From: JACVRW01 sp963850205
GTDB lineage: Bacteria > Actinomycetota > Thermoleophilia > Solirubrobacterales > Thermoleophilaceae
DNA: 64,000 nucleotides
Assembly (NCBI GenBank): GCA_963850205.1
Contig: CAWKKJ010000011.1
Coordinates: 124,001-188,000 of the forward strand
Direction of reading: 5' to 3'
Positions 46,759 through 55,827 of this stretch are shown piece after piece. The notes beneath the pieces were generated by a model. It did no database searches and was not told the DNA's origin. It saw only the letters and a program-made list of their open reading frames with translations. How positions within the stretch are numbered: the first letter of the stretch is position 1; every line of letters begins with the position of its first letter. Both the position numbers and the translations under genes were made by a program.

Positions 46759-48327
46759 TCAGACCCGGCCCACCAACTGCAGCCGGTCGCCTCGCCGGAC
46801 CACGAACACCTGCACGCGGTTGCGGCCCTCACGGAGAGAGCTGGGCGGCACCAGCAGCGCGAAGTGCCGTATGCGGCTGTCGGGCAGCAGGAAACTCGTG
46901 CCGACCGCTTGGATGCGGCCGTTGACCGCCAGCGCCAGGTCCCGGCGAGCGCTCGCTCCGCGCAGGTGGCCGAGCACCTCGACCGGCAGCGACCCGGAGG
47001 CCCGCCGCACCCGGCGCAATCGCCCGGGCTGGAGGATCTCGGCTCGCAGCCCGCCGGCCCGTTGGGGCCCCCTCCGAGCCACCCACCGGCCCACCAGGTG
47101 TCTGTTGGGGCCGATCCCGTCCCAGAAGCCGTGTCGTCCGGAGCCGAACAGCTCCAGCCGCTGCTCGTTCCAGGCCGCTCGTTGGGCCTCGAAGTCGCCC
47201 GTCGAGAGGCCCACGTGCTCAGCGAGGGCGTAGGTTCGGCGGTCCCGGACGGCCTCGCTGAACACCGACGCGGCGTCAGCGGCATAGCCGAGCGGTACAT
47301 CCAGCACGTCGGCGATCGTGGGGGTCACGTCGGCGTTGGCGGCGTAGGTGTCGTCTCGCCGCCCCACCCGTTGCCCCGGCAGCTTCACCATCAGCGGCAC
47401 CGGGGCGATCTGATGCACGTTGGCGGGACGCAGCCGGCGGTGCTCCGCCCGGGCGCCGATGAACGAGTAGCCGTGATCGCTCGTGACCACCAGCAGGGTG
47501 CGGTTCAGCATCCGGCGGCGGACGAGGCGGTCGACCAGCCGCCCGACCAGGCGATCGGCGAAGCGGAGCTGGAGGAGATGGCGCTGGTAGTTGTGCCGGC
47601 GCACGAACTCGTCGGGCGGTCCGCCGAGGCGGTTGAGCCCGCGAAGCGGCGCCTTGATGTGCCCGACGGCCTGGGTCCGCAGCCCCGAGGGAAGATAGAT
47701 CCAGGGGCGATGGGGGAGGGGGAGGTGCTTGACCCAGAGCGTCGGCCTCCGCGCGGGGCGGATGGTGCGCAACCAGTAGTTGAAGCGCTGCAGGCGGCCG
47801 GGGTCGATAAAGCGGCAGCTGATCGCGCGGCACGGCGGCGCCGGGACGGCCAACCGGGCGCAGAGGCGGCGCGGGCAAAGCGCCGTGATCTCCTCGCTGT
47901 TGATTATCCGATACCCCGCCCGGCCCAGCGTGTCGTAGAGGGAGACGCGATGGCCGCGCCGGGTGGGCGCCGCGCCCGCGCGGGAACGGCGGCCGTCGAG
48001 AATAGCCGGAACCCCGCCCTGGGTGGACGGGGCCCATGTGGACGCATTGGGAAACCAGTGCGAGCGCGAAGCCAGCCGGGCCAGGGCCGGGAACCGGACG
48101 GCGTCGATGCGGCCGTCGGGGCCGAGCATGTGGTCGCCGGGGAACTCGTCCATGATGAGGACGACGACGTGCGGTCGCGCCCCGGGAACAGGCAGCGGAC
48201 GGGGCTGTGCGGCCGTCCCTCCGAGGCCAACCAAGACCGCTGCGAAGGACGCGAAACACGAGCACACCCCCATCCCGAGTCCAGGATGTGGGCTTACGTT
48301 TGATCCCTCCGCAGGCCATTCTCTCAC
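46759..48327 (-). CDS. Sulfatase-like hydrolase (alkaline phosphatase superfamily)
   Basis: 522 aa from GTG 48327; ATG 48273 is an alternative, giving the signal-like MGVCSCFASFAAVLVGLGGTA. Metal Asp in VVVLIMDEFPGDHML, nucleophile region ASTWAPSTQGGVPAILDG (Thr/Ser, not the Cys or Ser of the classic C/S-x-P-x-R sulfatase motif), and VVTSDHGYSFIGARAEHR. These place it near lipoteichoic-acid-synthase or phosphoethanolamine-transferase-like enzymes rather than true sulfatases. A C-terminal beta domain (residues about 400-522) follows. Codon use is less GC-extreme than its neighbours; it may be accessory. Convergent with the AbiEi gene, divergent from proS. Confidence 0.82.
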   Translation of the reverse strand: MREWPAEGSNVSPHPGLGMGVCSCFASFAAVLVGLGGTAAQPRPLPVPGARPHVVVLIMDEFPGDHMLGPDGRIDAVRFPALARLASRSHWFPNASTWAPSTQGGVPAILDGRRSRAGAAPTRRGHRVSLYDTLGRAGYRIINSEEITALCPRRLCARLAVPAPPCRAISCRFIDPGRLQRFNYWLRTIRPARRPTLWVKHLPLPHRPWIYLPSGLRTQAVGHIKAPLRGLNRLGGPPDEFVRRHNYQRHLLQLRFADRLVGRLVDRLVRRRMLNRTLLVVTSDHGYSFIGARAEHRRLRPANVHQIAPVPLMVKLPGQRVGRRDDTYAANADVTPTIADVLDVPLGYAADAASVFSEAVRDRRTYALAEHVGLSTGDFEAQRAAWNEQRLELFGSGRHGFWDGIGPNRHLVGRWVARRGPQRAGGLRAEILQPGRLRRVRRASGSLPVEVLGHLRGASARRDLALAVNGRIQAVGTSFLLPDSRIRHFALLVPPSSLREGRNRVQVFVVRRGDRLQLVGRV

Positions 48328-48362
48328 GCACCGTTAGGTTCGGCTACTCGTGGACACGCGTC

Positions 48363-48368
48363 TAGACT
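48363..48368 (+). promoter_or_regulatory. -10 hexamer before proS
   Basis: TAGACT ends 8 nt before ATG 48377; no Shine-Dalgarno between. Confidence 0.45.
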
Positions 48369-48376
48369 CGCCCGCG

Positions 48377-50074
48377 ATGACCCGCCTCTCGCGCTATTTC
48401 CTGCCCACCACCCGTGAGGCGCCCGCGGACGCCGAGGCAGCCTCCCACCGGCTGACGGTGCGGGCCGGGTTGGCCCGGCAGGTGGGCGCGGGCCTGTGGA
48501 CCTGGCTGCCGGCCGGGTGGCGCTCGCACCGGCGGGTGGAGCAGATCGTGCGCGAGGAGCTGGACGCCATCGGCAGCGGGGAGATGCTGATGCCGGTGCT
48601 CCAGCCCGCTGAGCTGTGGAGGACCAGCGGGCGCTACGACATCGACGAGGTGTTCAAGCTCGAGGACCGGCGCGGGGCCGAGCTCGTGCTGGCGATGACG
48701 CACGAGGAGAACCTCACCTTCCACATTTCCCGCGAGGTCCGCTCCTACCGCGACCTGCCCAAGCTGCTGTACCACTTCCAGACCAAGGAGCGCGACGAGC
48801 CGAGGCCGCGCGCCGGGGTGCTGCGCACGCGCGAATTCATCATGAAGGACGCCTACAGCTTCGACCGCGATCGCGAGGGCCTGGACCGCTCCTACCAGCT
48901 CCACGTGGAGGCGTACGACCGGATCTTCGACCGCAGCGGCCTGGAGTGGTACCGGGTGGAGTCCGACGTCGGGATGATGGGCGGTTTCGGCGCACACGAG
49001 TACATGGCGCCCTGCCCCGCCGGCGAGAACGACGTGGCCCTCTCCGACGCCGGGTACGCCGCCAACGTGGAGGTGGCCTCGGCCACCGCCCAGCCGGTGC
49101 CCGGGCTGCCCGAGGGGCTGCCCGAGCCCCGGCCCGAGCAGACGCCGGGCGCCACTACGATCGAGGCTGTCGCCCGGGCGCTGGAGGTGCCTCCGGGCGC
49201 GCTCATCAAGGCGTTCCCGGTGGTGGTCGAGGAGCGAGGGCCCCTGCTGATCGTCACCAGAGGCGACCACAGGCTCGCCGAGATCAAGCTTCAGAACGCG
49301 CTCGGCGCGCCCTTCCGGGCGGCTCAGCCGGACGAGGTCCGTGAGCAGTTCGGCGCCCAGCCCGGGTTCATCGGGCCGGTCGGGAGCCCCGTCGAGGTGG
49401 TGGCCGACGAGGCCCTGCGCGGCCTCTCCGGCCTCGTGGCGGGCGGGAACGAGCCCGACGTGCACCTGGTGGGGGTCGAGCCGGGACGCGACTTCCAGCC
49501 CACCTGGGCCGACGTGAGGCAGGTGGAGGCCGGCGACACCTGCCCCAGCGGCAGCCCGATCCGGATCGAGCCCGCCATCGAGGTGGGCAACATCTTCAAG
49601 CTGGGCACCCGCTTCTCCGACCCGCTCGGGGCCCGGTACCTCGACGAGGAGGGCAAGGAGCAGCTGATCTGGATGGGCTCCTACGGCATCGGGCCCGCCC
49701 GCATCGTCGCGGCCGCGATCGAGCAGTACCACGACGAGCAGGGCATCGCCTGGCCCCGCGCGGTCGCCCCCTTCGACATCGAGGTGGTGACGCTGGGAAA
49801 GGAGGGTGAGCCGGCACGGGACCTGGCCGAGGACCTCTACGAGGACCTGCGCGACGCCGGCCTCGATGTGCTCTACGACGACCGCGAGGCCAGCCCCGGG
49901 CAGAAGTTCGCCGACGCCGAGCTCCTCGGCTGCCCCCTCCGCCTGACGGTGGGGAAGAAGGGCATCGAGGCGGGCGAGCTGGAGGCGCAGATCCGCCGCG
50001 GCCAGGAGAAGCGCGCGCTGCCTCTCGAGGAGGCGGCCGAGGCGGCCGTCGAGCTGTGGCGCTCTCTGCCGTGA
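48377..50074 (+). CDS. proS: Prolyl-tRNA synthetase, bacterial type with editing domain
   Basis: 565 aa from ATG 48377 (MTRLSRYFLPTTREAPADAE, family-like). Class II motifs: GLWTWLPAGWRSHRRVEQIVREELD, FQTKERDEPRPRAGVLRTREFIMKDAYSFD and motif 3 IWMGSYGIGPARIVAA. An INS (YbaK-like) editing domain sits between residues about 225 and 380 and would remove mischarged Ala. C-terminal anticodon domain from about 470. pgsA overlaps the stop by 4 bp. Confidence 0.95.
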   Translation: MTRLSRYFLPTTREAPADAEAASHRLTVRAGLARQVGAGLWTWLPAGWRSHRRVEQIVREELDAIGSGEMLMPVLQPAELWRTSGRYDIDEVFKLEDRRGAELVLAMTHEENLTFHISREVRSYRDLPKLLYHFQTKERDEPRPRAGVLRTREFIMKDAYSFDRDREGLDRSYQLHVEAYDRIFDRSGLEWYRVESDVGMMGGFGAHEYMAPCPAGENDVALSDAGYAANVEVASATAQPVPGLPEGLPEPRPEQTPGATTIEAVARALEVPPGALIKAFPVVVEERGPLLIVTRGDHRLAEIKLQNALGAPFRAAQPDEVREQFGAQPGFIGPVGSPVEVVADEALRGLSGLVAGGNEPDVHLVGVEPGRDFQPTWADVRQVEAGDTCPSGSPIRIEPAIEVGNIFKLGTRFSDPLGARYLDEEGKEQLIWMGSYGIGPARIVAAAIEQYHDEQGIAWPRAVAPFDIEVVTLGKEGEPARDLAEDLYEDLRDAGLDVLYDDREASPGQKFADAELLGCPLRLTVGKKGIEAGELEAQIRRGQEKRALPLEEAAEAAVELWRSLP

Positions 50075-50694
50075 GCCCCGAGCGGCAGCCGCTCAACTTC
50101 CGCCGCCTCACCGGCCTGGACCGCTCCGGCGGCCCGCCGCCCGAGACCCGCCGCGGCGAGGCGCTGCACCCCTGGACCATCCCCAACGCCATCGGCTTCG
50201 CGCGCATCGCGCTCATCCCGGTGTTCCTCGTGGTGGCTCTGAGGTCGGACGACGGGCGCGACACCGTGGCCTTCGTGCTCTTTGCCTTCATCGCCGGCAC
50301 CGACTACCTGGACGGCATTGCGGCGCGGATCACCGGCCAGTACAGCCGGTTGGGGGCGCTGCTCGATCCCCTCACCGACCGCCTGCTGGTGCTCGCCGGC
50401 GCCATCGTGGCCTGGGAGTTCGAGCTGCTGCCGCGCTGGGCCCTGCTGGTGTTGGCGGCCCGGGAAGCGTTCATGCTCCTGCTGACCCAGATCGCGCTGC
50501 GCAAGGGCTTCGACCTCAACCTCAACATGCTGGGGCGATGGGCGGTCTGGCCGGTGATGGGAGCGCTGGCGCTCTGCATGCTGGTCGACACCTGGGTCAG
50601 CGACTGGCTGCTCTACGTGGGGCTGGCGATGACGCTCGGCGCGACCGCGATCTACGTGAGAGACGGGCTCCGAGCCCTGGCGGCCGAACACTGA
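50071..50694 (+). CDS. pgsA: CDP-diacylglycerol-glycerol-3-phosphate 3-phosphatidyltransferase
   Basis: Makes phosphatidylglycerol phosphate at the membrane. 207 aa from GTG 50071, whose GTGA overlap with proS decides the start (GTG 50056 is possible). The CDP-alcohol phosphotransferase motif DYLDGIAAR...GALLDPLTDRLL is complete, with all four Asp. Membrane helices start at NAIGFARIALIPVFLVVAL. PgsA versus another CDP-alcohol transferase is inferred. Uses the product of CdsA encoded upstream. Confidence 0.88.
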   Translation: MSPERQPLNFRRLTGLDRSGGPPPETRRGEALHPWTIPNAIGFARIALIPVFLVVALRSDDGRDTVAFVLFAFIAGTDYLDGIAARITGQYSRLGALLDPLTDRLLVLAGAIVAWEFELLPRWALLVLAAREAFMLLLTQIALRKGFDLNLNMLGRWAVWPVMGALALCMLVDTWVSDWLLYVGLAMTLGATAIYVRDGLRALAAEH

Positions 50695-50716
50695 ACCTGA
50701 GCTTGAGAGACGGGGA

Positions 50717-50722
50717 TATACT
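50717..50722 (+). promoter_or_regulatory. -10 hexamer before the FHA gene
   Basis: TATACT, the best -10 match in the window, 33 nt before GTG 50756. GGAAAGGACGAG in between can serve as ribosome site. No clear -35. Confidence 0.45.
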
Positions 50723-50755
50723 CGCGTCCCCGGCCCGGAAAGGACGAGACCCGCA

Positions 50756-51223
50756 GTGAGCGTGCACTGTTCGGAGTGCGGCTTCGTCAACGCGGAGGGC
50801 GCGAACTACTGCCAGAAGTGCGGCGCGTTCCTGGGTGAAAGCGAGGAGAGCGGCGACACCACCGAGGTCTACCAGGTGGACGAGGCCGGCGATCTGCGTC
50901 CGGTCGATCTCGAGGACGTGACCCACGAGGGGGCCACGCTGGTGATTCGCTCCGGAGGCGGGCGCTCCGGTGAAGCCTTCGTCGTGGCCGGCGAGCGCAT
51001 GACGATCGGGCGCAGCCCCGACGCCGAGGTGTTCCTCGACGACGTGACCGTCTCCCGCAACCACGCCCTGCTCGTCAGCCGCCGCGACGGTCTCTACATC
51101 GACGATCTGGGATCGCTCAACGGCACGTACGTCAACCGGCGCCGCATCGAGTCCCACCGGCTGCAGAACGGCGACGAGCTGCAGGTGGGCAAGTACAAGC
51201 TGACCTATCTCGACGAGCGGTGA
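50756..51223 (+). CDS. Zinc-ribbon and FHA domain protein (GarA-like)
   Basis: 155 aa from GTG 50756. An N-terminal zinc ribbon with two CxxC pairs (HCSECGFVN, YCQKCGAF), a linker with TTEVYQVDE that resembles the phospho-Thr site of GarA/OdhI, and an FHA domain: MTIGRSPDAEVFLDDVTVSRNHALL with the phosphothreonine-binding Arg/Ser/His and GSLNGTYVNRRRI. Suggests Ser/Thr-kinase signalling, as GarA does with 2-oxoglutarate metabolism. Overlaps the MerR gene by 4 bp, an arrangement known for garA-ftsR in Actinobacteria. Confidence 0.9.
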   Translation: MSVHCSECGFVNAEGANYCQKCGAFLGESEESGDTTEVYQVDEAGDLRPVDLEDVTHEGATLVIRSGGGRSGEAFVVAGERMTIGRSPDAEVFLDDVTVSRNHALLVSRRDGLYIDDLGSLNGTYVNRRRIESHRLQNGDELQVGKYKLTYLDER

Positions 51224-51948
51224 GCCCGGAGACCGAAAACCAGGCGCCGCGCAAGGAGAAGGCGCTCACCATCGGGGCGGTGTGCAAGCAGCTCGAGCGT
51301 GAGTTCCCCGACATCTCGATCTCCAAGATCCGCTACCTGGAGGACCAGAAGCTGATGGCGCCCCGGCGGACTCCGGGCGGCTACCGGCTCTATTCACCCG
51401 CCGACGTGGACCGGCTGCGAACCATCCTGCGCCTCCAGCGCGACGAGTTCCTTCCCCTGCGGGTGATCCGCCAGGAGCTGGCCTCCGGGCGCTCGGAGCC
51501 CGACGTCGCCCAGGCCCCGCAGCCGGAGCCGCGCGGAATGAGGCGCTCCTCGTTCGGGCTCCGCGGGCCGGGCTCCCAGTTCCCGCTGGAGGAGGTGCTC
51601 GACGAGACCGGGGCGGATCGCGCGCTCGTCAAGGAGCTGGAGGACTTCGGCGTGATCAAGGGCGAGAGCGTGAACGGCGAGCTCGTGTACGACGACACCG
51701 AGCGCGAGATCATCCGCGCGGTCACCGAGCTGAAGCGCTTCGGCGTGGGGGGCCGCAACCTGCGCGTGTTTCGCACCTCCGCCGACCGCGAGGCAGCTTT
51801 GCTGGAGCAGATCCTCGCGCCCGCGCTGCGCTCGCGGAATCCCGAGCGGCGGAAGGAGGCCGTGGAGGCGCTCGAGAACCTCGCGGCCATCGCCTCGCAC
51901 CTCAAGCACCTGCTGCTGATCCGGGACCTGCGCAAGCTCGCCCGCTGA
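51220..51948 (+). CDS. ftsR: MerR-family regulator, FtsR-like
   Basis: 242 aa from GTG 51220. Winged-helix MerR head: LTIGAVCKQLEREFPDISISKIRYLEDQKLMAPRRTPGGYRLYSPADVDRL (read as one run of the domain, positions 16-66). The C-terminal part (FPLEEVLDETGADRALVKELEDFGVI, DTEREIIRAVTELKRFGVGGRNLR) matches the extended FtsR type that controls ftsZ in corynebacteria. The assignment rests on domain layout and the FHA neighbour. apt begins 2 bp after the stop. Confidence 0.82.
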   Translation: MSPETENQAPRKEKALTIGAVCKQLEREFPDISISKIRYLEDQKLMAPRRTPGGYRLYSPADVDRLRTILRLQRDEFLPLRVIRQELASGRSEPDVAQAPQPEPRGMRRSSFGLRGPGSQFPLEEVLDETGADRALVKELEDFGVIKGESVNGELVYDDTEREIIRAVTELKRFGVGGRNLRVFRTSADREAALLEQILAPALRSRNPERRKEAVEALENLAAIASHLKHLLLIRDLRKLAR

Positions 51949-51950
51949 GC

Positions 51951-52466
51951 GTGCGGCTCGAGGACCACATCCGGGACATCCCCGACTTCCCCAAGCCGGG
52001 GATCGTGTTCAAGGACATCACCCCGCTGTTCCTCGACCCGGACGCGCTGCGGTACACGGTTGGCGCCCTGGCCGACTACGCCCGGGCCGCGGCGGTGGAC
52101 CTCGTGGTGTCGGCCGAGGCGCGCGGGTTCGTGCTCGGCGGCGCCGTGGCCGCAGAGGCCGGCGCCGGCTTCATCCTGGCCCGCAAGCCGGGCAAGCTGC
52201 CGCGGGAGACGGCCTCGGTCGAGTACCAGCTGGAGTACGGCGTCGACGCGCTCGAGGTCCACGCCGACGCGATGTCGGGCGGCGCCCGGGTGTTGGTGCA
52301 CGACGACCTGCTGGCCACCGGCGGCACCGCGGGCGCGCTGACGGGCCTCGTCGAGCAGGCGGGCGGAGTCGTGGCAGGATGCGCGTTCGTGATCGAACTG
52401 GCCTTCCTGTCGGGGCGCGAGCGCCTCCAGGGCCACGACGTCCACAGCCTGGTCGTCTACGACTAG
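51951..52466 (+). CDS. apt: Adenine phosphoribosyltransferase
   Basis: Salvages adenine to AMP using PRPP. 171 aa from GTG 51951. IPDFPKPGIVFKDITPLF at the N-terminus, SAEARGFVLGGAVA, ILARKPGKLPRETASVEYQLEYG and the PRPP motif RVLVHDDLLATGGTA. Probably the last gene of the FHA-ftsR-apt transcript. Confidence 0.95.
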   Translation: MRLEDHIRDIPDFPKPGIVFKDITPLFLDPDALRYTVGALADYARAAAVDLVVSAEARGFVLGGAVAAEAGAGFILARKPGKLPRETASVEYQLEYGVDALEVHADAMSGGARVLVHDDLLATGGTAGALTGLVEQAGGVVAGCAFVIELAFLSGRERLQGHDVHSLVVYD

Positions 52467-52633
52467 ATGACTGATTCCAAACCCCCGCACCCACGGATGA
52501 CGCGCCATACCGTCGCTGGACCGGCACCCACGTCCTCGCCGATAGTGCTGCGACTATCGGCTTCGTCCGCGTTCGCCGCCCAGCTCGGTCTGGCGCGCCC
52601 CCGAGGGCACGCGGATTCGAAATCAACCATCTA
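52467..52633 (+). other. Intergenic gap with hairpin; 55-codon frame of doubtful value
   Basis: A frame starts at ATG 52467 immediately after the apt stop and runs 55 codons (MTDSKPPHPRMTRHTV...), without family character. The clearest feature is the hairpin described below. Confidence 0.4.
52538..52561. terminator. Perfect 9-bp hairpin between apt and the SRPBCC gene
   Basis: GCCGATAGT/ACTATCGGC with GCTGCG loop. Downstream is TTCGTCCGCGTTCG, not a T-run; it may be a terminator or a protein-binding palindrome. Confidence 0.45.
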
Positions 52634-53080
52634 GTGGTGGTGCGGCGCGAACGCCGGCTCGGGGCCCCGCCCGCGGATGTCTGGCGGCTGGTGAGCGACC
52701 CGGCCCGGCTGCCGCTGTGGTGGCCCGGTGTCACCCGCGTCGAGGACGCCTCTCCAGAGGCCTGGACGAACGTGCTCACCTCGCCCAAGGGAAAGGTGGT
52801 CCGCGCCGACTACAGCCTCGAAGCGGCCGAGGAGGGGCAGCGGCTGCTGTGGCGCCAGGAGCTCGAGGAGTCCCCGTTCGAGCGCATCCTGGCCGAGTCG
52901 AGCACCGAGATCGTGCTCGCCCCCGAGGACGGCGGCACGCTGGTGTCGGTCGCGATCAGTCACAGCCCGCGCGGCTGGGCCCGCCTGAGCCCCTTCCAGC
53001 TGCGGGCGGCGGCCACCCGTCAGGTGGAGGGAGCGCTCGAGGGCCTGGAGCGCGTGACCGGACCGGGGGAGGAGCGCTAG
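52634..53080 (+). CDS. SRPBCC (START-like) family protein
   Basis: 148 aa from GTG 52634. Polyketide-cyclase/START-like helix-grip fold: RRERRLGAPPADVWRLVSDPARLPLWWPGVTRVE at the start, central strands, and the long C-terminal helix RLSPFQLRAAATRQVEGALEGLERV. These bind hydrophobic ligands; ligand unknown. Three successive GTG codons make the start imprecise. The FAD oxidase gene begins 2 bp after the stop and may act together with it. Confidence 0.85.
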   Translation: MVVRRERRLGAPPADVWRLVSDPARLPLWWPGVTRVEDASPEAWTNVLTSPKGKVVRADYSLEAAEEGQRLLWRQELEESPFERILAESSTEIVLAPEDGGTLVSVAISHSPRGWARLSPFQLRAAATRQVEGALEGLERVTGPGEER

Positions 53081-53082
53081 TG

Positions 53083-54699
53083 ATGCGCTGGTGGGGCTGG
53101 GGCGAGGACGGCGCCGACGTCGAGCTGCCGGCGGCCGGCGCGCAGCTCCTGGCCGACGAGATCGGCTTCGACTCCACCGTTCACCGTCCGCCGGTCGCCG
53201 AAACGGACGTGCGGCTGGGGGAGCCGGGACTGCCCGCTGCGGCGCGCGACGCGCTGGTGCGGGCCCTGGGGGCCGAACACGTCCGCGACGACCGTGCCAC
53301 CCGCCTCGGCCACGCCGCGGGCCGCTCCTATCCGGACCTCATCCGCCTGCGAGCCGGCGACGGCGCCAGCGCGCCCGACGCGGTGGTCCTGCCCGGCTCG
53401 ACCGAGGAGGTGGGCGCGGTGCTGGGGGCCTGCGCCGAGCACCGCGTGGCCGTCGTGCCCTTCGGCGGCGGCACCAGCGTGGTCGGCGGGGTGGAGCCGA
53501 TCCGGGACGGCTTCAGCGGCGTGGTGTCGCTCGACCTGGGGCGGCTCGACCGGCTCGTGGGCGTGGACCGCACCTCGCTCACCGCGACGATGGAGGCGGG
53601 CCTGCGCGGGCCGGACGCCGAGCGCAGGCTCGGCGCCGAGGGCCTCACGCTCGGCCATCACCCGCAGTCGTTCGAGTACTCGACGATCGGTGGCTGGGTG
53701 GCCACCCGCTCGGCCGGCCAGGCCTCAACCGGCTACGGGCGGATCGACGAGCTGGTGGAGGGCCTGCGGCTGGTGGCGCCCGCCGGCCGTCTCGATACCC
53801 GGGCGCTGCCGGCCACGGCGGCCGGCCCCGACCTCCGCGAGCTCCTGGTGGGATCCGAGGGCGTGCTGGGGGTGATCTGCGAGGCCACGCTCAGGGTCCG
53901 TCCGCTGCCGGCCGAGCAGCGCTACGAGGGCTGGTCCTTCCGCAGCTTCACCGAGGGCTGCGAGGCCTTCCGCGTGATGGAGCAGGCCGACGCGTCGCCC
54001 GACGTGGCCCGCCTGTCGGACGAGAACGAGACCCGTCTGGGCCTGGCCCTGGCCAGCCCCGGAGGCGCCGCGGTGGGGCTGGCCCGCCGCTACCTGCGCG
54101 CCCGCGGACACGAGGGCGGCTGTGTCGCGATCGTGGGCTTCGACGGAACGGCCGACGACGTGGAGCGCCGCCGCCAGCGCAGCACGGCACTGCTCCGCGG
54201 CGGCGGCGGGGTGGCGCTCGGACGGCGTCCCGGCGACGCCTGGCGGCGCACCCGCTACCAGGGCCCCTACCTGCGCGACACCCTCCTCGATCGCGGGGTG
54301 ATGGCGGAGACGCTGGAGACGGCCACCACCTGGAGCAATCTGGACGCCCTGTACCGGGCGGTGGCGGCCGCACTGCGCTCGACGCTGCAGGAGCGAGGCA
54401 CGCCGGCCTTCGTGCTCTGCCACGTCTCCCACCTGTACCGCTCCGGCGCCTCGCTCTACTTCACCTTCTTCGCCCGCCAGGAGGACGACGCCATGGGCCA
54501 GTGGCAGGCCGCGAAGGCCGCCGCCTCCGAGGCCATCGTCGCCGGCGGCGGCACGATCACCCACCACCACGCGATCGGGCGCGACCACGCCCGCTGGATG
54601 ACCGCCGAGGTGGGGGAGATGGGGGTCGAGCTGCTGCGCGCGGCCAAGGAGCGGCTGGATCCCGCCGGGATCATGAACCCGGGGAAGCTGCTGCCCTAG
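53083..54699 (+). CDS. FAD-binding oxidase, alkyldihydroxyacetonephosphate-synthase-like
   Basis: 538 aa from ATG 53083 with GGAGG about 9 nt upstream. RWWGWGEDGADV at the start is typical of bacterial AGPS-like proteins. PCMH FAD domain: PDAVVLPGSTEEVGAVL, VVPFGGGTSVVGGVEP, HHPQSFEYSTIGGWVATRSAGQASTGYGRIDELV and GSEGVLGVICEATLRV. The C-terminal cap has CHVSHLYRSGASLYFTFF and THHHAIGRDHARWM, where AGPS has its active His-rich loop. This suggests ether-lipid synthesis, though many such bacterial proteins are untested. Confidence 0.87.
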   Translation: MRWWGWGEDGADVELPAAGAQLLADEIGFDSTVHRPPVAETDVRLGEPGLPAAARDALVRALGAEHVRDDRATRLGHAAGRSYPDLIRLRAGDGASAPDAVVLPGSTEEVGAVLGACAEHRVAVVPFGGGTSVVGGVEPIRDGFSGVVSLDLGRLDRLVGVDRTSLTATMEAGLRGPDAERRLGAEGLTLGHHPQSFEYSTIGGWVATRSAGQASTGYGRIDELVEGLRLVAPAGRLDTRALPATAAGPDLRELLVGSEGVLGVICEATLRVRPLPAEQRYEGWSFRSFTEGCEAFRVMEQADASPDVARLSDENETRLGLALASPGGAAVGLARRYLRARGHEGGCVAIVGFDGTADDVERRRQRSTALLRGGGGVALGRRPGDAWRRTRYQGPYLRDTLLDRGVMAETLETATTWSNLDALYRAVAAALRSTLQERGTPAFVLCHVSHLYRSGASLYFTFFARQEDDAMGQWQAAKAAASEAIVAGGGTITHHHAIGRDHARWMTAEVGEMGVELLRAAKERLDPAGIMNPGKLLP

Positions 54700-54707
54700 C
54701 GATCCCG

Positions 54708-55760
54708 TCAGGCGTCCGTTGCGAGCAGGTCGCCGAGGTGCTCGTCGATCTGCGGCATGAAGGTCGGCGCCACCCCGAACAGGCCCAGGTGGCCCTGGAC
54801 GTCCTCGATCACGTGCAGCTCGCTGCCCGGGATCATCTCCTGCTCCGGCTGGCAGTCACGCGGCGGGAAGAACATGTCCTCGTCGATGGGCATCACGAAG
54901 GTCTTGGCGGTGATCCGCCCGAGCGCGGCCGCCAGGTCCCCGTCCGTGTGCCGGGCCACGTCGCCGCGCTGCCACTTCCAGCCCATCGCCAGCAGCGCGT
55001 TGGGATCCATGACCGTGAAGTAGGGCTCGAGGAACCCGGTCAGGAACTCCTCCCTGGACTCGAACTCGAGCGCCCGCCAGCCCTCCTGCTTCCAGAACTC
55101 GGTCGACAGGCCCATGGTCCCCCACAGGTGGGCGTGTCGCTTCAGGCCCTCGACCACGTCTTCGTTGGACTGGTACTCACCTCCGTTCCAGCCCGGGTCG
55201 GACCAGATCGCCTCGTTCAGGGTCTCGGTGAAGAGGAAGTCGTGGGGGGTGTTCTGGGCGGTGCCGGCGATGGGCGCCGCCCGCTTGACCTTGTCCGGGA
55301 AGCGGACGGCCCACTCGTAGGTCTGCTGGGCCCCCATCGAGCCGCCGACCACCAGCTCGAGCTGCTCGATGCCGAAGTGCTCGCGCAGGAGCCTCTCCTG
55401 GGCCACCACGTCGTCGCCGATCCGCACCTTGGGGAACTTCGACATCGCGATGTCGCCCTCGGAGTTGTGCGGCGACACCGACAGCCCGTTGCCGATCTGG
55501 TTGACGCACACGATGAAGTACTGCTCGGGGTTCAGAGCGTGGTCGGAGCCGATGTAGACCTCGCGCCAGATCTGGTGCGTCCCGGAGAACCAGGTGGTGA
55601 TCAGGATCGCGTTGTCCTTCGCGGCGTTGAGCTCGCCGAAGGTGGCGTAGGTGAGCCGGCAGTCCGGGATCGACCCGCCCTCCTCGAGGTCCAAGCTGCC
55701 GATCGATGCGTGCTCGTATTCCCCGTGGAACTCGGGCGAGTAGAACGAGTTCTCGATCAT
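54708..55760 (-). CDS. Homoserine O-acetyltransferase-like alpha/beta hydrolase (MetX superfamily)
   Basis: 350 aa. ATG 55760 has GGGAGG 8 nt upstream. Family layout: LTYATFGELNAAKDNAIL, nucleophile ELVVGGSMGAQQTYEWAVRFPD, acid in MPIDEDMFFPPRD and His in VIEDVQGHLGLFG. The lid is large. It lacks the typical MetX substrate Arg context I would look for, and such proteins are commonly annotated only as alpha/beta fold hydrolases; acetyl transfer to homoserine is therefore not claimed. Convergent with the FAD oxidase gene. Confidence 0.83.
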   Translation of the reverse strand: MIENSFYSPEFHGEYEHASIGSLDLEEGGSIPDCRLTYATFGELNAAKDNAILITTWFSGTHQIWREVYIGSDHALNPEQYFIVCVNQIGNGLSVSPHNSEGDIAMSKFPKVRIGDDVVAQERLLREHFGIEQLELVVGGSMGAQQTYEWAVRFPDKVKRAAPIAGTAQNTPHDFLFTETLNEAIWSDPGWNGGEYQSNEDVVEGLKRHAHLWGTMGLSTEFWKQEGWRALEFESREEFLTGFLEPYFTVMDPNALLAMGWKWQRGDVARHTDGDLAAALGRITAKTFVMPIDEDMFFPPRDCQPEQEMIPGSELHVIEDVQGHLGLFGVAPTFMPQIDEHLGDLLATDA

Positions 55761-55827
55761 GCGATCTCCCTCCCTCGGTTCAGATCGCGGCCGAGCGTAC
55801 TGAACAGGGGATTGCGGCTGCTTCGGG

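Noticed and set aside
52467..52634. 55-codon frame directly after apt
   Set aside because: No conserved character, no ribosome site, and it contains the hairpin; kept only as a note.
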